Part shown: positions 33,545 through 45,824 of the stretch, piece by piece
How the letters are laid out: every line of letters starts with the position of its first letter
How positions within the stretch are numbered: position 1 is the first letter of the stretch
DNA from: Flaveria trinervia
Taxonomy: Eukaryota > Streptophyta > Magnoliopsida > Asterales > Asteraceae
Length of the DNA stretch: 64,000 nt
NCBI GenBank assembly: GCA_025506515.1
Contig: CM046443.1
Coordinates: 39,334,928-39,398,927, forward strand
Direction: 5' to 3'
The notes under the pieces: model-generated
The model's input: the letters and a program-made list of their open reading frames with translations, nothing else
What the model was told of the DNA's origin: nothing
Databases searched by the model: none
Position numbers and translations under genes: made by a program

Positions 33545-33547
33545 ACT

Positions 33548-36500
33548 TGTAAGGCCCCGTTCCCGGGCACCTTACAGCTGGTGGTTCATCGCACATAAAA
33601 CATTAGAAAACATACATTATTTTGCAGTGGAATTTAAACATTGATTAATAACTAAAAACATGTCAATTACAACATCTGTTTTCATCTCAAAATGCTCCAA
33701 GTAGCTTATGCATCCATGCCTACAACTACTCAGCATCAACATATACCTACCAACTATCATGCATACAAAAGTCAGCGACGCTGAGTGAGTTCTAGTTTTA
33801 TAATAAAATACTTTACTTTCGTTAAAACCGTTCTTTCAAAACATACTATACTATACAACCGTTCGTGATCATGCATCATACGTACATACACATAATATCA
33901 TTATTATCTTCATCATTACGTTCATTAACTTTATTCATTCAACGTATTACATTATCGTTCATTTCTCTTTTTAGATCCGGTCGGACTTTACCCTCTTCGT
34001 GGCACTCAGCCACGATTACTGAGGTCGAATGACGACGATCCTGTTATGTACATTATTACGAAAATTCATTTACGTTCATTCATACGTTCGTTCTTTCACA
34101 TGATCTTTCATTACGTTCGTTAATCTTCGTTCTTTCGTTACATCTAGTGACATGTACATTACCCGACATTGTGCACGAAGCTGGTCACTTGCCTGAGGTC
34201 TATCATAGGCCCCGAACATTGTGCACGAAGCTGACTCCAGTACCTGAGGCAAGTACATTCACCGTTCATCTTTTCGTTTCATTCCGGATCAATGCCATAT
34301 GCTATACCCCGACATTATGCACGAAGCTGGTTACTGGGCCTGAGGTTTTTCATAGTCCCCGAACATTGTGTACGTAGCTAACTCCAGTACCTGAGGCAAG
34401 CGGCAAGGATCCCGTAAATGTGGTCAATCACAAGGATTGGACCCCATCCGAGTCTGTTGCAACACAAAATCGCGCACCTCATTATCTCGTCTCATGCAAT
34501 ATCCCCGACTCATGTCCGAAGACTGATAATGTGCCGGGGCCTGACAAACAAACCCCCGACTCATGTCTGAAGACTGACACAGTACCGGGATACGCGACAC
34601 GGATCTCATCATCCGTCACATTCGTCATATGCAATAATCCCGACTCGTGTTCGAAGACTGATACTGTGTCGGGGCCTGACACACAAACCCCCGACTCATG
34701 TCCGAAGACTGACATAATACCGAAGTACGCAATCTATATCTTGTCTCATGCAATACCTCGGACTTATGTCCGATGACTGATACTATGCCGGGGCCTGACA
34801 CACAAACCCCCGACTCATGTCCGAAGACTGACACAGTGCCGGGATACGCGACAAGGACCTCTTTCGAGTCTGTTGCAACACAGAGTCGCTCACCTCATCC
34901 ATATGCTTCGCTTTATGCCACACCCGTGAAGTTATACATAACTCAGGTAAGAACACCCCCACCGAAGTGGGTAACAACACCCCCACCGAAGTGGGTACAC
35001 CTCTGAAGGTCAGTCACAAAGACTGGAACCCTTGCGTGCACACTTTAGCATTTGCTGAACCTCACACGCTAGAGCTTAAAGCATTTAGAGCCGTGCACCT
35101 CCGTACATATTGCTTTCAAGCCTCACTATACTTCTCTCTTTATTCATTCATTTATTCATACATGCATTCATTCATTACGTTCCTCTTTTCATTACCTTTC
35201 ACTTTGTGTTACATAATACTTTCATTACATTCGTTAACGTTCAACGCAAAGCCACGGGAAGACATACATATAATAAGAAACATACATATAATCATAAACA
35301 TACCCCATCACCAATACAGGCACATCATACATGCATAACACACATCAAACAAGCCATCACATCATAACCAGGCTTATCTCTCCATATTACCCCTTAAAAA
35401 CCACTTACAAAATCGTAAGTCCAAAGTGGGCATGGGTCCTTCCAGGCGCATGAGCATAAAAATTCTAAGTATAAACAGTTTGGGCGCATGGGCACTGTTT
35501 GGGCGTTTCTGCCCTGTTCAGGCGCGTCACCAACACTTAGTCGTTTCAAGCTCTTGGCGCATGGGCACTGTCTAGGAGCATGGCCCATACTTAGCCGTTT
35601 CAATCTCTGGACCATGGGCACTATTTAGGCGCATGGTCCATACTTAGCCTTTTCTTCACTTGGGCGTATGGGCACTATTTAGGCGCATGACCCACCCTTG
35701 GGCGCATGGCCAACACTTAGCGTATGGGCCATAATGTTGGGCGCATGGGCCACTATTTAGGCGCATGACCCACCTTGGGCGCTTGGCCAACACTTAGACG
35801 CATGGCCAACATGCTGGGCGCATGTGCCACTATTTAGGCGCATGACCCACCCTGGGCGCATGACCCACCCTTGGGCGCATGGCCAACAATTAGGCGTCTG
35901 GCCACTCATGCTATACGCATGGACAACTGTTTGGGCCCATGAACCACTGTTCATGTTCATCAGACATTCTGTAATCTTTTCTATGCCACCAATTTCACCC
36001 GATAATCATTCTAAGCATACCCAAACATAGATCTAACATACTAAGTCCATCTAAGCATGCTAAACATTATCACTAACCCATAATCATCATTATAACATGC
36101 ATACATACATACAACATTCGTACATAAAGCTGTAAATCAACGGTTTCTTTAAAAGATGTTTACATCGTATGCATAATAGCCCCAAATCAGTTGAAAATCA
36201 GTAAAAGAGGGGTTCTAGAAACTCACAATGAGCAGCTTTTGAGCTACACTCTTCCAGTTCAAGACCCACTTCGATTCAGCTCGTCAAATCCCGAAAACAA
36301 ACTCTAAACAACCGGAACTTCGGTCAAGAACTCGAAACCCAACTGAAACCGAGCTCATAGAAGAGAATACTTACCTTTTTCAGCTTCTTCTTCCTCTTTC
36401 TCTCTCTAGAACCGAGCTCTCTCTCTCTTCTTCTTTTTAGCCGTGAAGAAGATGATGAGAAAGGAAGAATGGGCAACCATGCCCTTTAATATCTTAAAAT

Positions 36501-36607
36501 ATAAAAAGTATACTTTGTACACTTTTTCCCCTCCATTTGTGCATAATTTCCATTCCTTCCACGTACTTTTCTTTTCCTTTTGTTTGAATAAATTTCGGGG
36601 TGCTACA
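33548..36607 (-). repeat. Right LTR of element A (5' LTR in element direction)
   Basis: 3,060 bp, from TGTAAGGCCCCGTTCCC to GGGTGCTACA. It matches the left LTR throughout, but arrays 3 and 4 have fewer units. The hairpin tip TGTAAGG/CCTTACA is kept. Confidence 0.95.
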
Positions 36608-36895
36608 TTTTATAATTAATAAATTTTATTATATTGTTATTTTATTTATTAAATTAATGTAACAAATGGGTTTACTATAGCTAATGTGATTATAGTCTAG
36701 TATAATAAAATATTTTAATACTGAAATCCTATATGATGTATATTTAGTATCGTATTATTTACTAATCATTTACATAATTGTCTTTTGAACTTGGAAAAAC
36801 AGTTTTCTAAATATAATGATTTTAAAAAGCGAAATATGACAATATTAAAATTTAAATTTTGACAGGAGATGTTTGAAAAGTAATAATGGAGTGTA
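36608..36895. repeat. Dispersed AT-rich repeat, right half (target of element A)
   Basis: Begins with the second TTTTA and aligns with 40419-40710, for example ATAATTAATAAATTTTATTA and TAGTATCGTATTATTTACTA. The Helitron-like end here reads CTAA followed by T at 36681-36685. Confidence 0.8.
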
Positions 36896-39621
36896 TATAT
36901 TTATATTTATTAATAAAACATATCTTTAGTATCACGTATCGTTTTCTTAAGCTTCTATTATTTTAGTTTCCCGTTCAAAAGTGTATCTATCATTATTATT
37001 AGTCATAATTCATTTGATGAAATTAACTATTACTATAATTACAAAATGAGTTGTTTCCGTAATTAATTTATATAAAATATTTATTTACGATAATAAGTGT
37101 TGAAGGAGATGTTTTTTCTCTCAATATAATGTTATTGATTAAACCTATTTCACTTTAAAATAAATTATTTAAAAATAGTCAAGTACAAAGGTTAATAAAA
37201 ATATAAAAATCATTTGGTTCATATGTCTAATTAAGAACAAAAAGTTTTTATAAACATTTTGGTTTATTTTAATTCACTCAGATTTATTTTTAATCGTATT
37301 TTTACATAGAAAAGTTGAAGTTTTTTTACTATAAATTTGTTTTAATTTCACACAAAAGTAAGCACATTTTTTTTATTCTTTTTAAAAAATGTATTTTTGA
37401 AAATTTTTTAAATAGTTTAAAAGATATAATAAGAAAAACTATTTTTAACAAGAAATGCATTCTTTAAAAATATTATATAGATATATATATGATGATAAAC
37501 AATAAAAAGTTAATGTTTATGTTTATTTTATTTTACAATTATAAATGCAATTCTCTACTACCGATAGCATGTATATTGCCAATAGACTTCCACAACAATT
37601 AATGGAGAAACGAGTCAAACCGTTGCGTGAGCCACTCGAGAGAAACTCCCTAAAAACTTTACTTAAGCTTAGCTTAAACAAGTCTGAACTCATTTTACAA
37701 CTCATTTAATAAATGGTTTTAAGCCTGAGCTTCATATGTCGAGATCGAGCCAGCTCGCAACGCGAAACTACGTTGTATGTATATGATTTTATTTGTATCT
37801 TTTATGAATATAATTATATAAATGATTATTACTATATATAAATTTATGTTTAAACAGTATTTTCTATATAAAACACATATTCTATATATAAATATTAAAA
37901 AATACTATCATTAAAAAATACTATATATAATGTTTATTTGTATATGATGTTTTTTGTATGTATTTGATGTTTAGTTGTATATAATGTTTAGTTGTATGTA
38001 TATGATGTTTATATGATGTTTATTTGTATCTAATATATTCATTATTTTAAAAAAATTATAAACATTTAGTTTTATAAAAAGATATTTTCTATATAAAACA
38101 CATATTCTATATAAATATTAAAAAATACTAATGAAAACGTATTAATATTTTTTATGAGATACGTTATTGAAAACGAAAATCTTCATAAAAACAACTACAA
38201 AACATTTTTCAAAATCACGAGAGACGCTAAATTGGTTTTTTAGTTTATTGAAACTTTATCCTTTTAATTTTATTTAAATATTATTAGTAAAAACAGTATA
38301 ACTTTATCCAATTATATTATGAATAAGAATATTTAACTTTTTAGTAATAAACCATTTGGTAAATAGTTTTTAAAACACTTATTTTGTTAAATAATATTTT
38401 ACAAATCCTACTTTGAAAAAAACTCATTACAAAAGATATTATGATGATTTCAAAATAAAACCCTGAAAAAGATTGCAAGTTATACTTGACTGTTTTTTTT
38501 CCCTCAAGAACAAATTAACTCTATCTCAACAAACAGATAATATATAAGTTTTTACAGGTTGTATTACATTAAAATTATGTATTGAAATATGTTGGATTCT
38601 TGTTTAATCAAACAAGTAATTAAATGGTAGAATAAATCACTTGTCCTATGCAAAGGAGAAGAAACCCTATATGTGTCTTCAATTTCGAAACAATTTTATA
38701 TATACTATCAAATCAAGGGTCTCAAATAATCGATTCAGGGTTTCGACTTTCCCAAATCATTATATTGATTGTCAAATGGTAAAATGAACCATTTCATATT
38801 GTTTTCAATTTACAAGCATATCATGATTTCGATTTACCTCAAATCACGTTATGTTTCAAGTTCAACTCATCAATCCTTTTATGCCTTCATTGACTTATTT
38901 AATATCATTCACACATCAAGTTTTAAATCAATAAAGCTCTTCTGCAAAGTGTCAATTCAATGTTCATATATACAAATCTTGATTGTAACAATAGTAGTGT
39001 TCGTACGATTTAAGGATTTGATTTTGATTTTGATTTCAATATAAACTTTAGTATTTTGGTTTTTTAATATTAATTTTGACTAATTTATGCTTTTGTTTAT
39101 GAAAGCATGAAACTTTGATTTAGTTTTACTTTATGTAAGCATGAAACTGATTTATGTTTTTGGTCAACAAAAAAAGAAAATTATATAAATGGTCCATGTG
39201 GTTTAAACAAATTACATGTTTAGGCCCCAAACTTAAAAATCACAAAGATACTCCAAACTTTTGTTTAATCATTGTATGTTTAGTCTCTGACACCGATTCA
39301 ATCTTTATGTTATATTATCTCGAGTTACAAGTAGACATGAATTAAAATTATTAATATTAAACAATGATGGTAAAATTATAAATATAACGTCATACAAAGA
39401 AGTTTTCAAATGTTTATATAGATGTTCTAATGTTCAATGTAATTTGATTATTACCTAAAGTTCTTACTTATAAGTTAATTTAATTCATGTTATACATTAT
39501 ATAGACTTATAAACATTGATAAAGAAAAAACTACTAATTATATATATAAATGATTTAAAATAAATAAACATAAAATTCGATAAATAGAGTATTAACAGTA
39601 ATTTTTAGTCTAGTAGTCTAA
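36896..39621. other. AT-rich intergenic DNA without a recognised gene
   Basis: No coding content is seen on either strand. 37530-37770 is a less AT-rich island (with ACGAGTCAAACCGTTGCGTG and GAGCCAGCTCGCAACG) of unknown origin. 37930-38030 repeats the word GTTTAGTTGTATATAATG. 39180-39320 resembles a common plant repeat type with GGTCCATGTGGTTTAAACAA, which I cannot assign to a family. Confidence 0.55.
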
Positions 39622-40143
39622 TCTTACTACTCTAATAAAATGGTAAATGGGGATGCCACGTGTCAGCACCACAATCATTCTCACCATTTATTCCCGCCTC
39701 TCTATCCTATTAAATAATTACCTTAATTACTAATAAAATTATTTTAATACATTTTTATATATAATAAATTAAGAAACAAATTTATTTATTAAGGTTATTT
39801 CTAAATAATGATAACTTTAATAAGTCAAATTTTTTAAAACTAAAAATAATATCATATCTTAAAATATATGATATTTTTTAAAAAATTTAAAAAGTTGATA
39901 TCACTATTTAATTATTTTTATAAGAAATTTTTATAGAAATATCATATTTATACAGTTTTTTTGAAAAAAATGTTTATTTTTAAAATAAATTAAAAAGTTG
40001 ATATTACTGATTTATTATTTATAGTTTTTTTGATACGTAATTTTAATCATATCATATCTTAAAATATTATTATATAAATATAAATTTATTATATTAATAT
40101 TTTATTATTTAACCCGTGTAATACACGGGTTTACTAAAACTAG
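39622..40143 (+). mobile_element. Helitron-like non-autonomous element 1
   Basis: Candidate start TC (39622, after A) and end CTAG (40140-40143, before T), as in Helitrons, which insert between A and T without duplication. A perfect hairpin ACCCGTGTA/TACACGGGT (40112-40130) lies ten bases before the CTAG word. No coding content is seen. The 3' end is convincing, the 5' end less so. Confidence 0.6.
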
Positions 40144-40148
40144 TATAA

Positions 40149-40493
40149 TCTAATAAAAATGTATATTAGGATGACACATGTCAATACCACATTCATCCTC
40201 ATCAAAATTTCCCTCCCTCTCTACTATTAAATAATTACCTTAATTAATAATAATATTACTTACTTTTTTAAATTTAATAAATTAAGAAAGAGATATATTT
40301 ATTAATGTATTCATAATTAAGAAAAAATTTAGATTTTTAAAAAAAAAGTTGATATTACTATTTTATTACTTATAATCATTTCTCATATAATTTTAGTGAT
40401 ATTATATTTAGAATATCATTTTATAATTAATAAATTTATTATATTAATATTTTGTTATTCAACTCGTGTAGTACATAAGTTTATTATAACTAG
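40149..40493 (+). mobile_element. Helitron-like element 2, uninterrupted copy of the target repeat
   Basis: Starts TCTAATAAAAATG just after element 1 and ends CTAG (40490-40493) before T. Its hairpin (ACTCGTGTAGTACATAAGT, 40462-40480) is decayed. It matches 6154-6442 plus 36608-36684. The match continues past the end to about 40710, so the repeat unit is larger than the Helitron-like part. TTTTA at 40419-40423 is the empty site of A. Confidence 0.55.
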
Positions 40494-42388
40494 TGTGATT
40501 ATAGTATAGTATAATAAAATATTTTAAAACTGAAATCCTATATCATGTAAATTTAGTATCGTATTATTTACTAATCATTTACATAATTGTCTTTTTGAAA
40601 TTGGAAAAACAATTTTCTAAACATAATGATTTAGAAAAGCAAAATGTGACAATATTGAAAACTAAATTTTGAGACGAGAAGTTTGAAAAGTAATAATGGA
40701 GCGTATATATAGTCCAACCAAAAACTTTATAGTTTAATTAAGTCAAGAGAAGAAATACACCCTTAGTTACAATTAAATGCTTATTTTATTTAAGATCGAT
40801 GACTAAAATGAAACAATAATAATAGTGAATCTTTTCACTCTCCGGTTTAGGTTCTTAAAAATATTAAAATAAATATTATTAAATAATAAAAAAACTTTTG
40901 ATGTATTTATATTTAGGTCAGCAAGTTTAAAAATGCTGTAACCTTTATAAAGAACATATCAGATTATAACAATATATTTGGACTTGAGTGTTTTTTGTTG
41001 TTAGAAAAAGTGTAAGTGAATTCGCGAACCACTAACCTACTTGTTACTTATATATTACTTGAAATATTATCGTATACTAAATAGTAAAATTGTATATAAA
41101 ATTTGAAAAATATATGAAAAAGGGCATTTTGTTCAAAACATTTTTGGTCAACTTTTTCTTGCAATTTATTCCTTTTAAATGAAATTCATTTGGTCTTTAA
41201 GATAACTTATTAGTTTAAATAATATTTTAAGGGTGTATATAAATAATAATTTTATACAGAGTGAACTGCAACTAATTATGTAGCCTCATTCCATATATAG
41301 ATGACGCATCTCTCTTTAAACAAATGATTTAGCTTAAATTTCTATCTCAAAACTTCAATAGCTTTAAAGAATTCATTTTTGAGATATAAACGGTATCAGA
41401 ACCGAACCCCCTCACTAATCTGTCCTTGTTCATAGTCCCCGATATTGTGTACTTATTATTATATTATACCATGAGTAATGATTAATGCCTATTAAAAATC
41501 ATTTTTATCATATAGGGTCAAATTATCATTACTTTTTTTGTTAAAAAACATAATTAACGTTGATGTCCCCTTATATGATCATAGATTTGGTAATTTGTAC
41601 CGTTATAATAACAATGCAAATTTAAACATAATACTTCAGCGTAATGATTATGGGGGCATTATATGACGTTATGTATAAACTTAATGCCCCATTACACATG
41701 TTATAATGATTAAATAATGTTTCCATTCTCGCTGTACAGAAGTCTTGATTTTGCTTTCACGTGTTAATGGTAAAGGAGACTTTCGACACACATGTGCACT
41801 AAGAAACTCATAGTGCTATTTAATTTGGCTCCCTGATAGTTCCAAAATTCAGTTAAACCTAATAACTTTTACCTTTCTTTTTTTCTTTGCTATCATTTCA
41901 ACAATGAACCCACACATAATCTAGTTGTACTTTCAATCTGTACTACTCATTTATGAAGATACTAAATACCTTAATTCGCAAGGAGAATCATCATATAACA
42001 CATCTTTAAATGCCATTAGATTAAACGCTCTTTGATGTTAAATTTAATTACTAATGGTAGAATTTTGGCCAAGTCGGCCCTTATTTTAATGTTAAGACAT
42101 GTTCTATATAGGTAACTAGCAGGTGAGCTCGTATGTTACTACGGAGATGTTAAAATTCCTAAGACAGGATTTTAGTGATTTGCATATATGTATTCACTAG
42201 TGGTTTTGAAATAAAAATTAATCAAAAAGTTTACATTAAAATAGATATACAAATAAGCAAATCACAAGACAAATTTGAATTTTATAAAATTTTCATATAC
42301 AATAAGACAATCAAAAGGTAATCCGTAAGGGCACGTTCTTGCCAATTCTTAGAGTTGGGTTTACACGTCACATTTATAGTTCTTAAAT
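40494..42388. other. AT-rich intergenic DNA without a recognised gene
   Basis: 40494-40710 belongs to the dispersed repeat. Near 41392 the word GGTATCAGAACC resembles a primer binding site, and near 41433 CATAGTCCCCGATATTGTGT recalls array 1 of element A. They may be relics of a lost LTR element. Otherwise nothing is recognised. Confidence 0.5.
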
Positions 42389-42850
42389 GTCACACCCCGC
42401 TTATAGCGAAAACACGAACATACATTGGAAGGGATCATCATAACACATTGGTAGATAATAGAGATACATTAAATGAAGTAAGTTGACGTATCATAACATT
42501 ACGCAAACCAAATGGAGACTTGTGTTGTGGTTAGTCAAATCCACAACAAACATAATTATGCAAATTTGAAATGTCACAAACCCTAGACAAGTAAAACGCA
42601 AAACACATCCAAATATAGCAATGAATAAAGTATAAACAATTGCAGTCTAAACCCAAATATTGTTTGTCAATCACATATACTTACAGTCAACTTTAAGCCA
42701 AAATCTTCAACTATCCTCTAGGATTATTCTTACGTAAAAAAGTAATGCTCGAAACGATCAACATATGGTTGTTGAGTCCGCAGGTTTAAATATAAATAAA
42801 AATGTTATGATTTAGTTGTAGGTCATATGTATAAACAATTATAAGCAAGT
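42389..42850 (-). repeat. Antisense LTR piece related to element B, copy 1
   Basis: Starts TGTCACACCCCGCTTATAGC, the reverse complement of a B-type LTR end (GGGGTGTGACA). CATAACACATTGGTAGATAA and TTGTTGAGTCCGCAGGTTTA further on match the reverse complement of the B LTR near 8960 and 8620. It is diverged, with no partner LTR structure recognised. Confidence 0.65.
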
Positions 42851-42854
42851 AAAA

Positions 42855-43540
42855 ACATTGTTATGTTTGTGTGTACAAGTGGTGGTAATTTTAAGGTGGT
42901 GCAATGGTGTTACATTGCGTTGTGTGTGTTCGAATGTGTGGTTTATGTGTGTATATGTTGTGTGCATGTATGTATATTTTATGTTTGTTTATGTGTGTGT
43001 GAATGTGGGTATGTTTCTCAGTGTTATGTTTGAAAGAGACAAACACAGCAGCCTCTAACTGCTGTGTGTATTGTGTGTGTGGGTGTATGTTTGTGGCATG
43101 TGTGTATGGGTTTATTACATGTATGCATGGTCATGAGTTGTGTGTGTGTTTGGGTGTATATGAAGGTATGTGTGGGAGTAGTTGATTGTATGTGGTGTTT
43201 ATGTATATATGTATTGCATGTATGTGTATGTATGTATATATGTATTCCATGTATGTATGTGGGTTGAGCCGTTTGGTACGGATATGCATATGTTATATGT
43301 GTGCGAACGTGGTGTGTGTGTGGGTGCATAATACCAAGCCGGGGTTTAGTGTGAGTGTCTGTGATGTGTGAACGTGTGTGTTTATGTTTAGGTGTATAGA
43401 GTGTGCGTTTTAGAATATACATATATATGTGTCTATGGTGTGTAGGGTATTGTGTATGTTATAGTGTATATATATATGTATATATATACACATACATACA
43501 TGTGTACGTATGTTTATATATATATTTTGTGTATATACAT
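42855..43540. repeat. GT/ATGT-rich microsatellite
   Basis: Long imperfect runs of TGTGTGTG, TATGTATG and ATATATATG. Open frames here are Cys/Val/Met-rich on one strand and His/Thr-rich on the other, as expected from the repeat. Confidence 0.9.
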
Positions 43541-43591
43541 TACATAAATACACACGTATTAATCAAGAGAATAATTGACTTATTAGTTACA

Positions 43592-44190
43592 TGTCACATC
43601 TCCGCTTATAGCGGTAACACGAGGATGTAACGGATGGGTTTTGTCATAACACATTGATAGTTAAAAGAGATGCATTAGATGATAAAAACCAACATGTCAT
43701 GAGGTCACCCGACAAAACGGAGATTTGTGTTGCAATTGGTCAATTCTATAACAAACATAGTCAAACAAGTGTAATGATTTTGAATCTCACAACCCTGGAA
43801 CATGTAAATATAAACATGTCAAACAATGTTAACTTAAGGTAAAACATAATAGTTTCAAATGCTAGAGCAAGTCTAAAATGCATTCCTTAGGGTCATCACT
43901 AAGGCCGATCTCAAGCTATCCTTGATGGTTGCTATCTGAAAATATATATTCAAAAGGTCAACTATTGGTTAGTGAGTTCGCATGTTTAAATAATGAATAA
44001 AAATTGATGATGTGCAATAGTTTGTAGGATATGAGTGTATACAGTTATAAGTAAACAATATCACATGTAACGCATCACAACTAAACCTATGACGTACACT
44101 TAAATCTTGTAAGAACATATTCACCCTAGGGTTCGTCTGTAACCATTGTCAGTCTTAACTGGTACACCAACAAACAAGGGTTGGGGTGTC
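43592..44190 (-). repeat. Antisense LTR piece related to element B, copy 2
   Basis: Starts TGTCACATCTCCGCTTATAG and follows copy 1 through CATAACACATTGATAGTTAA and GTTAGTGAGTTCGCATGTTT. It ends where element D begins, so D probably inserted in or next to it. Confidence 0.65.
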
Positions 44191-44194
44191 AGCT

Positions 44195-45479
44195 TGTAAC
44201 ACTCGAAAATTAAATAAAAGAAAATAAAAGAAAAGAAGGAAATGGAATTAAACCCAAGTTGAGGGGTTAAAGGTGTAAAAAAGACAAAATAATGTATTAT
44301 ATTTGTACAAAAGGTGTATGGCCGCCCATAACCTTGCACATCACCTTTTTGCATCGGTTTAGAGAAAGAGAGAGATAGAGAGAGCAAAAAGAAAGCTTCG
44401 GGTATGATGTTGTATAATGTCCATGTGCCTAATGCCATAGAATATTTTTCAAATTTTTGGGAAAAAAGAAGTTTTAGGTTATGACTGGGATGTTTCTAGG
44501 GATGATGTTAAATGATGTTATGTACATTTATGTTATGTTTTTCTTTGTGTTCCTTATTATATATATTTCCATGGCTTTGTGTGGTATGTTATTATTAATG
44601 AAGGTAAAGAATTATGTGATAAAAGCGGAAATTAATGAAGATGAAAGTGGAACATAAGGAATATGAATGAAAGTAAGAATGAACGTATGAAAAGTCTTGC
44701 AAACAAATGTAAGGAGGTTCACACCCAGTGAAGGGTGTTAGCTCAACTGTGTGTGGTTTAACTAACCCAGAAGGATGCACACAGGGATGTAATTTTTGTG
44801 ATTGACCATACATATGGGACCCTTGTCGCTTTCCCTATGTACTGGAGTCAGCTTTGTGCATAATGTTCGAGGTCTATTGATAGACCTCATGCCTAGTAAC
44901 CAGCTTTGTGCATAATGTTCGGGTATAGCACATTGCATTGGTCCGAATTGTAAGTAAAAACGATGATGATGTACGAAATGTACGATAAGGAGGATAATAA
45001 ATGAGAAAGAAAGATAACGATGATGTATAATGATGAATGAATGTTAACGAATGACGATTAAAGATAACAATAAGATTACTATTTGACGTATGATGCATAA
45101 TCGCGTATGAAAGTAAAGAATGGTTTAAAAAAAATAAAGTATATTATATTTTATAAAACTAGAACTCACTCAGCAACACTGACTTTTATGTGTTTTTCAG
45201 TTGGTAGGTAAGAGCTACTGAGGATAGCATGGGGGCAACTACGTGGCTTATTTTGGATGGCATCCATTTTGTATAGCAATGATGTTTTTGTATTGTAATG
45301 CAAACAAATGATATTTTGTAATGGTCAATAATGTTGTATTATTCTTCAAAATTAATTATTAATATTTTAAATGGTTTTGTTAATTGATCCCGCTGCAAAA
45401 TTTTAGTAATACAATGTATGTTTTATATCTTATGTGCGATGATTGTCCACCTGCGAGCGTTTCGGGAACGAGGCCTACA
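44195..45479 (+). repeat. 5' LTR of element D
   Basis: Starts TGTAACACTCGAAAATTAAA, matched at 50339 by the 3' copy, and ends GAACGAGGCCTACA. At 1,285 bp it is less than half the length of the A LTR. It keeps two copies of the array 1 word (CAGCTTTGTGCATAATGTTC) but lacks arrays 2 and 4. Confidence 0.85.
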
Positions 45480-45482
45480 AGT

Positions 45483-45495
45483 TGGTATTAGAGTC
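45483..45495 (+). other. Primer binding site of element D
   Basis: TGGTATTAGAGTC, three bases after the LTR end: Met tRNA type with two changes. Confidence 0.75.
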
Positions 45496-45824
45496 AAAGT
45501 TTAAGTGAATTGGGAAAATATTTTCAACAAACTTAAATTGAATATGGGACAAAATGGAAGGATGCAAGTCCGAGTAGCTACGTGCCATCATGTATTTTCT
45601 TTAATGTTAATCGGTATTATGTGTGTATGCTATGTGATTTATGTGCTTCTTAGTAGATTTAGATACTAATGTAGTCATGATAGGAAATGCTTGGGGTATG
45701 AAGAGTAAAGTAAGTGGCTAATCACAAATGGCCACTATAATAAGAGACTTACTATACTTGACATAAATTGAGCTATTACCTTGAATGACTGTGTTGGTGT
45801 TTGGATCTTATAGTGTGTTAGAGG

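Larger units (their letters stand above)
6443..36607 (-). mobile_element. Element A: gypsy LTR retrotransposon, minus strand, outer level of the nest
   Basis: TG at 6443, CA at 36606-36607, and TTTTA on both sides (6438-6442 and 36608-36612). Left LTR: 6443-6485 plus 27928-31064. Interior: 31065-33547. Right LTR: 33548-36607. Orientation is minus because the primer site lies beside the right LTR and the polypurine tract beside the left one. Without the insertion of B it is about 8.7 kb. The interior keeps gag and traces of protease and of the integrase end, but no RT or RNase H, so it could not move by itself. Its gag and integrase tail match element D. Confidence 0.9.

Noticed and set aside
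42858..43630. Overlapping Cys/Val-rich and His/Thr-rich open frames
   Set aside because: They follow directly from the GT/AC microsatellite and have no start context or domain content.
44121..44438. Host gene on the minus strand at the start of element D
   Set aside because: The open frame crosses the D LTR start and consists of Phe/Ser-rich low-complexity text.
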